A stretch of 64,000 nt of DNA from Gyromitra esculenta (taxonomy: Eukaryota; Ascomycota; Pezizomycetes; Pezizales; Discinaceae), in contig JBCAML010000009.1 of NCBI GenBank assembly GCA_038503075.1, positions 806,001 through 870,000 on the forward strand. The letters run 5' to 3'. A model generated the notes under the pieces. It searched no databases. It was given only the letters and a program-made list of their open reading frames with translations, and was not told the DNA's origin. The position numbers were made by a program, and so were the translations under genes. Below are positions 57,962 to 64,000 of the stretch, piece by piece; positions within the stretch are counted from its first letter, which is position 1, and the number at the start of each line of letters is the position of its first letter.

Positions 57962-58050
57962 TGTACAGTCGTGTAAGAAAAGTCTTGACACCCCACCTAA
58001 CTGGCGAGACAGCCACTGGGGTGTCAAGACTTTTCTTGCACGGCTGTACA
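57962..58050. mobile_element. 89-bp near-perfect palindromic element
   Basis: The two 34-bp arms (left TGTACAGTCGTGTAAGAAAA..., right its inverse) match at 32 of 34 positions around a 21-bp loop. The ends TACAGTCGTG resemble Tc1/mariner termini. It is so compact that RNA or single-stranded DNA would fold into a stable hairpin. Confidence 0.72.
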
Positions 58051-59291
58051 TGTATATTCTATATTTTTATCAACCCGTTTATGAAGCTGTATGCTGTGGG
58101 CTGTTAGCCTGGTCCTAAAACGCCCCTGATGCATACATGTATGGGAGATGGGGTAAGAGAGATGAGAGAGTTACAGTTGGTTTTATTTGTATTGTCATAG
58201 CTTAAGTGTTGATTATAATCAATGAGTTAAACAAAAAAACAAAAAAGCATACGTGTATGGCTACATGTATGGTTGCTCAGCCGGAAACGAAGTGGAGAAA
58301 CGATTAACAGCAGCGTCGGCAGCGGTTTGTTCTATATGTATCCAAAAAAGAGAAGAAAAGTAACCATGCAGCATATGCTTTGTGCTTTGTGCGGTATCCT
58401 GTATTCCCTCTTTATTCTCTTCATCTTCTCTTCATCTGTCTGCGGAAATTATAATTTTATGAAAAATTAAGTTAGTGCCGAGTTCCTAGATGGTTATGGG
58501 TGTGAAGCAACAGCCTTAAGCTTACAGAATACGAGAAAAAGCAAATCGTGGAGTAATCATGAAGTTCGGCTACAAATAGGTCTGTGCAATAGAGAGGCAG
58601 AAATCGGAGTGATCGTGAATATCGAACGAATTCTACGCACACTGAAGCCGGATGGGAGATTTTAGCTGAATCGAAGATAAAACTTAGAGACGGGTATTCT
58701 TCCTTCAACTGGCTGCGGCGCGCGTTGTTGTTGTTTGTTCATTAGGACATTCAACCCGAAGGTTATGGTACTCTTAAAATCCAAAATCCAAAAACTAAAA
58801 ACAAAACACAACGCAAAAACAGAAATACTACAAACCAAGTACTAATCATAAAAACCCACCTATTCCAAAAATAAAAATAAAATAATTGGCTGCGGTGCGT
58901 AAGTGCCGAGGTACCTCTTCAAATTTACTGAAATGATTATAACTATTAAGTCCAAATTAGTAGCTATAGGTGAGAACCACTTAGATATCGATGTGGTCCA
59001 CACAAAACTCTAGACCCCAGGAGTGAGGAACTAGTGCTTTTACTATATGTAGTCATGATTTGACCTAGCGTTACTGTTCCTGAGCACTTCAAGTTAAATC
59101 TTCCGGGTTAATTTTGAACACAAAACTTATTAAGCTGAAATATGAAGGCTGCGGCTGTACATAGCGCATATAGTTATTACCAATCTTATAATTACTTGAG
59201 AGATCTAGATTTTGCCTGTGTTATATGTAATCATTAAAGTGGCTTGGGCTGATTGATGACCTTAAAATCTTTATGCTCTGGATCATGGTCA

Positions 59292-59407
59292 TACCGTAGT
59301 ATTTGGTGCCAAAAGCCCCCAGCGGCACCATAAACGTAGAGTATTAACAGATTACATGCATGTTTTACCTACTAGCGCCAGAACGAATTCCACCAAATAC
59401 TACGGTA
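59292..59407. mobile_element. 116-bp element with perfect 17-bp terminal inverted repeats
   Basis: TACCGTAGTATTTGGTG at the left end and its exact inverse CACCAAATACTACGGTA at the right. The ends resemble those of the 56441 element (ACCGTTGTATTTGGCG), suggesting one superfamily with TA target sites. Confidence 0.72.
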
Positions 59408-59546
59408 TCTGGAGGGATGTACTCCGTCCGGTAATACGGCATGACACCTTTTTACCCAACAACACAATACCTTAACTAGAATATCAATCGAAGAGGTATT
59501 ACTATAAGGTTGGCTATATATAGCAGTGCATGTGTAATACTATAAC

Positions 59547-59729
59547 TACAGCCACACCTCGATATGTTGGATACCAAGTCTTAGTAGGATTTCGTACGAG
59601 ATAGCAAGCTTGAGTTATCCGAGATAGCGAATTAATTTTGGTGAGCAGAAAATATTATCGTAGGAATATCCATACAAGATAGCAAGGAATCCGACATAGT
59701 GAGATCCGACATAGCGAGGTGCAACTGTA
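59547..59729. mobile_element. 183-bp foldback element with Tc1/pogo-like ends
   Basis: Left end TACAGCCACACCTCG and right end, inverse of TACAGTTGCACCTCG, form a 15-bp terminal repeat with two mismatches. The interior repeats GATAGCGA/GACATAGCGA motifs. Same family as 5127-5286. Confidence 0.7.
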
Positions 59730-59787
59730 TAATCAAAATATAATACAGAGGAATTTGCCGGTATGCGCACGTGCTCGTATCAGATAG

Positions 59788-59806
59788 GTAGATAGATAGA
59801 TAGATT
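59788..59806. repeat. GATA microsatellite
   Basis: About four to five tandem copies of GATA. The complementary ATCT run occurs at about 61171-61192. Confidence 0.65.
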
Positions 59807-59965
59807 TATCATTTAACGCATCCAACCCTAGGATTATGGCGACACGTGCTCGCATCATGGTAGAGCCTCAGTATTAGTATTTAATAGAATATATATTTTA
59901 AGCTTGAGCTTGATATATGTCTCCTCTTCCGGTATAGTGTAGTTCTAATTTACTTCTAGAAGAAA

Positions 59966-60555
59966 CATATGTGTTCCGACCCGTATGTAATTAAATCCCA
60001 TTTGCAAAGTGGCCGACCGGTTAGTAAATGGGACAGCCGATTTACAAATGGGGCCACTTTGAACATGGGTTGGCCCATGTACAAAGTGAAGCTAGTAGAT
60101 GTCCGATGTTTAAAGAATTTGAATGCACTAGTACATAAGTGAGCCAGAAAAATTTTCAACCCACAAACTATCACTGATTCTACTGCTATGAACTGCCCCC
60201 CCCCAAGACACATTGCACGCCAGTATATTTATAACTATATATTCAAGTTGATTACCACAGAAGAGGTGATATAGATTATTAGTACCATAAATACCGATAG
60301 ATAGGTAGATGAATTAATGTATATGGTGGAGATGGCATTGGCGATGGGGATGGCATTGGCGATGGGGATGGCATTGGTGATGGTGGTGGTGATGGTGGTG
60401 GTGATAAAGGAATTTTCAAGTTGAATATGGGTCAATTATTGAAGGTGGGCCAACCGGTGTACAAAGTGGCCCCATTTGTCAACTGGCCAACCCATTTGTA
60501 AAGCAGGCCGGCCAATTTGTAAATGGGATTTAATTACATACGGGTCAGAACATAT
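59966..60555. mobile_element. 590-bp foldback element with arms over 100 bp
   Basis: The left end CATATGTGTTCCGACCCGTA and the inverse of the right end CATATGTTCTGACCCGTATG continue together through GTAATTAAATCCCATTT and several spaced repeats of CAAATGGG/GGCC blocks, giving arms of more than 100 bp with scattered mismatches. The loop contains a GATGGG/GGTGAT tandem repeat. No transposase. Confidence 0.7.
60329..60405. repeat. GGCATTGGCGATGGGGAT minisatellite
   Basis: Three to four imperfect copies of an 18-bp unit followed by GATGGTGGTG repeats, inside the loop of the 59966-60555 foldback. Confidence 0.7.
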
Positions 60556-61198
60556 GCATGTACATACGTGTAGAATTACATGGGTGAACAAAAAAAGGCT
60601 GCTCCTTATATAATATTTAGCAGTGCAATTAATTACCTATTCCATAAGAAGAAACGTATATATCTGCATGTTTGTGTAAGACCAGTACTTCTTACCGCAC
60701 AGGAGATCTCATTGAAGGTTTAGATAACTACATGTATCTAGATACTATAACTTGACCGGTCGCTATCCACAACACAATACTCAAGCGCAAGTCCTAATCG
60801 TATAACGGATCTACAGCACCGTTACCTGCAGTGAAGCATAATAGTACATCAGCAAAAAACCGATTGCCGCCCCGCTCGTCTGAAGCAACAGGTGACCTAG
60901 GCGGTCGGGGCAGAATGTTACCTTCAGGTGTAGATTTTTTTCTTCCAGCGTCTGGGCGCCAAACTTCTCGGGGTCCGCTCATCTGGGCGGCACTTTCTTC
61001 GGTTTCTGCGAAGGACTATTCTAGGTGACACTTCCCAAAAGCTTGTTTGCCCCGGGAGCATGTGGAAGTTTCGACGAAGACCTCAGAAGTTGATATCACC
61101 CAGAGGTTGGAGGGAAGCATGTAGGTCTTGGTAGTGGTTCGGGCTTCATTTGGCTCCTATATATTACTCTATCTATCTATCTATTTATCTATTATCAT

Positions 61199-61823
61199 AG
61201 CCATTGGGTGGAAGCGGGCAGCGAGACGAGAGTAAAGCAGTCCCAGGAAAGCAGGCGGCGAAGCGGACAGGAGCATCAGCAAAAAACCAAATCGTCATGC
61301 CCGCACTTTTCCTGCGGTACTGTCGGATACCCTCGACCACCAAAGACACCCTCCGTCCAAGGTAAAACCATTGTCTTACCATAAAAAAAATCAACCAACC
61401 CTCCCTAAGTTCTAGGGCACGGTTGAAGTGTACCAAGGCTAAGAAATCACATCAAGAAAACCTCTATCCCAAGAAAACCTCTGCCATGGAAATTAAACCA
61501 GTATCAAAAAACGAGGGTAAATTATGAAGGGATATCGATAATATACAAACTTCTAGCTGCAGGAAATTGGATTAACAAGGTTCTTTGCTAGATTCATTAT
61601 AACTTTATTTATTTCTTGTTACTATTTTCGAGCTATATTTATCGCTTGCTGGGAGATGCTCATAGACGCATTCCCTTGGGCATGTGTGGAAGGGTGTGGG
61701 TATTGTCTTGGGGGGGAGGGTATTCGAAAGTGCTGCAGGAAAAGCGTGGGTATGGGAAAGGTTTTCTCTGCCCAGACACAAACGGTCGCCTCAGCTGAAG
61801 ATGGCCATATTCCACCCAATGAG
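61199..61823. mobile_element. Degenerate inverted-repeat element inside the nest
   Basis: CATTGGGTGGAA occurs at the left end and inverted at the right. Further in, GCACTTTTCCTGCGGTACTG near 61300 pairs with an inverse copy near 61730 (GTGCTGCAGGAAAAGCG). Arms are diverged. No transposase. Confidence 0.45.
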
Positions 61824-62139
61824 TTTCATGTCGCTCCGCGCTACCTGAGTGATCCCGCCCCCCTGGGTCATCCACAGGCTTTGCTTTCACTACCCTTCGT
61901 TCAGCAGCGCAGAACAACCCTAGCCCTAAAGACAGGATTTTGAATCCTGACCCATGGTTACCCTGCCTTCCTGGGCGGCGTTGCCTCGACGACGCCGCAA
62001 TCTTCCCCTATCCCGTCCCTCATTTCCCCCACCCCCCATTCTCTTCATTCCCTTCCTTTCCATAGACGAATATTGCTAACATCGTGTGTATTTTAGTACC
62101 CAAAGTCTTTGACTTCAGGCCACGCTTTGACGCCTACTT

Positions 62140-62285
62140 TCCAGCCTGCTTCGGGGCCTGGTACCAGTCTACTTTCCTACTCGCCTAGGCGTGTATTTCC
62201 TGCCTGCTTTCCTGCCTGTTTCGGGGCCTATTCCCTGCTCGCTTTCCTGCCCGCCTAGGTGCCTGTTTCCTGCCTGCTTTCCTCC
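62140..62285. repeat. Tandem CCTGCCTGCTTTCCT repeat
   Basis: Two to three imperfect copies of a roughly 60-bp unit built from CCTGCCTGCTTTCCTGCC, TTTCGGGGCCT and CGCCTAGG. Much more GC-rich than its surroundings. Confidence 0.6.
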
Positions 62286-62730
62286 TATAGTAGATATATG
62301 TATATAAAATGAGAGTCATATAACTTAATAGAGCAATACCTATGTGCTTTTAAAAGCATATAAAGCTAGAAGGAAGTGAGCCCTGGGCTAGGTACCAGCC
62401 GCCACAAGCTCTCCAAAGGCTCCGCCCAGGTCACAAAAGCCCACACAACGGCCTCCACGAGGGGAATGCCCTAGAAGTTGCGCCCGAAGACACGGTTCAC
62501 ATGAGGCTAACGAAAGGTGTCGCCCGGAGAAGCCGACCTGCCAGAGGTCTTCGCCCAGACGAAAGGGCAAGAAAAAGTATGGGAGGGAGAGCTATATTCC
62601 GCCCCGACCGCCCCCGCCACCCAATGCAATGGGCGGACAGGGTGCCAATCGTTTTTTTGCTGATGAATCTAAGCAATATTAATAATCTTCCCAGATTGGT
62701 AAAAACCGACCTGGTTGGAGATTGAACACT

Positions 62731-63082
62731 ACATCAGCAAAAGGTTTGGATTTCCACCCGGTGGCACCCAGCGGCATCTTTTTAAAATAATTTCTGATTT
62801 TCTAGAAACGTGCATTGTTTTGTAATTAAAATACAAACCAATCTACTTCACAATTTTCAGCCTATTCCATGTATAAATGACCTCAATTTTTACACATCAG
62901 AGTCCAATTGTTTCTCATGTTCCACAAAAAGGTTGATTCAAAAGATCCCTGTTGCAAACGAAATAGAAAATGCAAAGAATATTGCACAAAAATGGCAAAT
63001 AAAGAATCCATACTCTGGTAAAAAATATATATTTCAAAAAATGGGGTGCACTAGGTGGAAATCCAAACCTTTTGCTGATATA
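62731..63082. mobile_element. 352-bp MITE-like element with 40-bp arms
   Basis: The left end TACATCAGCAAAAGGTTTGG and the inverse of the right end TATATCAGCAAAAGGTTTGG continue through ATTTCCACC to GGTGCACCC/GTGGCACCC. The interior is AT-rich with no coding motif. It shares the ATCAGCAAAA end with the 60847-62662 nest. Confidence 0.72.
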
Positions 63083-63889
63083 GTCCATACGTGTGCATCT
63101 TAACCAGGCTTGAATCACTACCAACTAAGCTACCAAGATATAAGTATAACAACTGTACATTATCACACCTAATCTCAATACGCATCACTTTACTATATCA
63201 TGTATAATTATGTCCCCGGTTAACCCGAAAGGCTTGAGTGTCCCTGTTGCTTCTCGTAAAACTTAATCTGTGAAAGAATCAGTGCCAAAGCACTAATATC
63301 AGCATAGTTTTGCCTCGTAATGTGCGTAAGTTGGACGAATTTACATATTTTGTGTCCCCATCCCCCAGAACCTTATCAAATACTTGTGATAGCGACTTGA
63401 AGAGAAGTATGGTCTAAGGTACGTTGCTGGACGGGCACATGAAGTTTCAACTTCGCCCGGCGCTTGTATCATTAATGTTGTGGACGGTAGGGTTTTATGT
63501 CTGCCCCTTGTTTAAGAAACTCCATATGACTATGTGTATACAATCCCTATTTTCTTCTTCAGCATTAGTTCAATGAGAAAGCCTAAAGATCTGAGCAGTA
63601 AGTTTATCTATATTTTAAATCAACGACTATCCTCATGATGCTATATGTACATGTAGTGTAATGTAAGGTAAATGGTGGAAAGACTGTTAATTGGAGGGTA
63701 ACTGAAGGGTATGTTCCTTGTGCGGAGGTCATTTAATTTTTTAGTGAAGATTGGCCCTAGGCGTTAGATGCCAGTTTGATTCTTCGAAGTGTAATCGCTA
63801 GTCAGTTGCATCACGGAAATTATGTCTGGGACTGAAGGCATGCGAAATTTTTCATATGCGATGATGTATCCTTTGTCCCAGTCCTCAAT

Positions 63890-64000
63890 TTATATGATCT
63901 CATCAGCGCATTTAACTTTCCGGTATGCTACTACGCAGCAACCATCATCGAGCTTAAGATCCCCAATGGGGAGCATAAACTGGACGAGCGTGGTTCCTGA
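63890..64000 (-). CDS. Possible C-terminal end of a gene entering from the right edge
   Basis: The minus strand is open from the window edge for 36 codons to a TAA at 63892-63890 (FMLPIGDLKLDDGCCVVAYR, then a short Lys-rich end). It has protein-like composition but is too short to identify, and could be chance. Confidence 0.25.
   Translation of the reverse strand, partial: SGTTLVQFMLPIGDLKLDDGCCVVAYRKVKCADEII

Larger units (their letters stand above)
60847..62662. mobile_element. Possible 1.8-kb element or nest sharing CATCAGCAAAAAA ends
   Basis: ATCAGCAAAAAACCGATTG near 60848 faces the inverse copy ATCAGCAAAAAAACGATTGG ending near 62660. A third copy (CATCAGCAAAAAACC) lies near 61268 and a shorter relative starts at 62731. 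Inside, 61199-61823 forms its own degenerate inverted repeat (CATTGGGTGGAA at both ends). No coding sequence is intact. The outer limits are uncertain. Confidence 0.4.
56264..63889. other. AT-rich, repeat-dense intergenic region
   Basis: About 7.6 kb without a supported gene. At least seven inverted-repeat elements and several tandem repeats (listed separately) account for much of it, and seven TACATGTA palindromes fall here. A plus-strand stretch at about 56934-57150 reads as broken protein-like sequence (AYKWLKSLLPACNARRVYGL) with stops, perhaps a decayed transposon gene. A 62-codon minus-strand ORF at 57283-57471 is unplaced. Confidence 0.5.

Noticed and set aside
61436..61480. Short direct repeat CAAGAAAACCTCT
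   Set aside because: Two copies of a simple A/C-rich word about 18 bp apart; not informative by itself.
63095..63140. A-box and B-box words of a tRNA on the minus strand
   Set aside because: The two boxes are only about ten bases apart, too close for a tRNA gene.
1..64000. CRISPR array, secondary-metabolite cluster, toxin-antitoxin or phage-like system
   Set aside because: No regularly spaced direct repeats, no PKS/NRPS/terpene signatures, and gene content is ordinary eukaryotic housekeeping; no evidence for a new multigene system.

Overview
This window is nuclear DNA from a filamentous ascomycete (Pezizomycotina-type). Nearly every gene is a recognisable fungal housekeeping gene interrupted by short introns of about 50-80 nt, with GT..AG ends and CTAAC/CTGAC-like branch sites. 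Gene families and domain layouts (F-box-like ankyrin protein, Ser/Thr-rich BET5 insert, LCB3-type phosphatase, CBF1) are of filamentous-fungal type. The repeat-rich, AT-rich intergenic DNA and the F-box/ankyrin gene make a Pezizomycetes relative (truffle/morel lineage) possible, but that is a guess.

Layout. 0-4 kb: a partial F-box-like/ankyrin gene, 5-formyl-THF cyclo-ligase, and a Ser-rich single-pass membrane protein. 4-7.2 kb: non-coding DNA with three foldback (MITE-like) elements. 7.2-16.4 kb: a compact block of OPI3 (phospholipid methylation), BET5 (TRAPP), NSE2/MMS21 (SMC5/6 SUMO ligase), an LCB3-type long-chain-base phosphate phosphatase and SDH4. 16.4-18.9 kb: non-coding with foldbacks. 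18.9-36.1 kb: STT4 (PI 4-kinase), ADE8 (GAR transformylase), LSG1 and LTV1 (divergent pair of 60S and 40S ribosome-maturation factors), MOG1 (Ran cofactor), an ACAD10/11-like acyl-CoA dehydrogenase and SPO12. 36.8-39.9 kb: an 870-residue UBA+UIM protein whose body looks like a USP deubiquitinase that has lost its catalytic Cys and His. 40.5-41.8 kb: a GH5 exo-1,3-beta-glucanase pseudogene. 42-47.7 kb: non-coding, ending in a long pyrimidine-rich leader of the bHLH factor CBF1. 51-52.4 kb: N-terminal amidase NTA1. 55.7-56.3 kb: SPT4. 56.3-63.9 kb: AT-rich DNA with at least six foldback elements, tandem repeats and no convincing gene.

Gene structures were assembled by reading exons by eye and checking that phases close; most sum to an exact open reading frame, with lengths given per entry. 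No operon-like logic is expected. Functional neighbours of note are LSG1/LTV1 sharing one 278-bp promoter, and three lipid-signalling or lipid-metabolism genes (OPI3, LCB3-like, STT4) in one 18-kb stretch. No tRNA, rRNA, CRISPR, secondary-metabolite or obviously novel multigene system was seen. The most unusual signals are the pseudo-deubiquitinase, a strong excess of the 8-bp palindrome TACATGTA confined to non-coding DNA, and the density of foldback elements.
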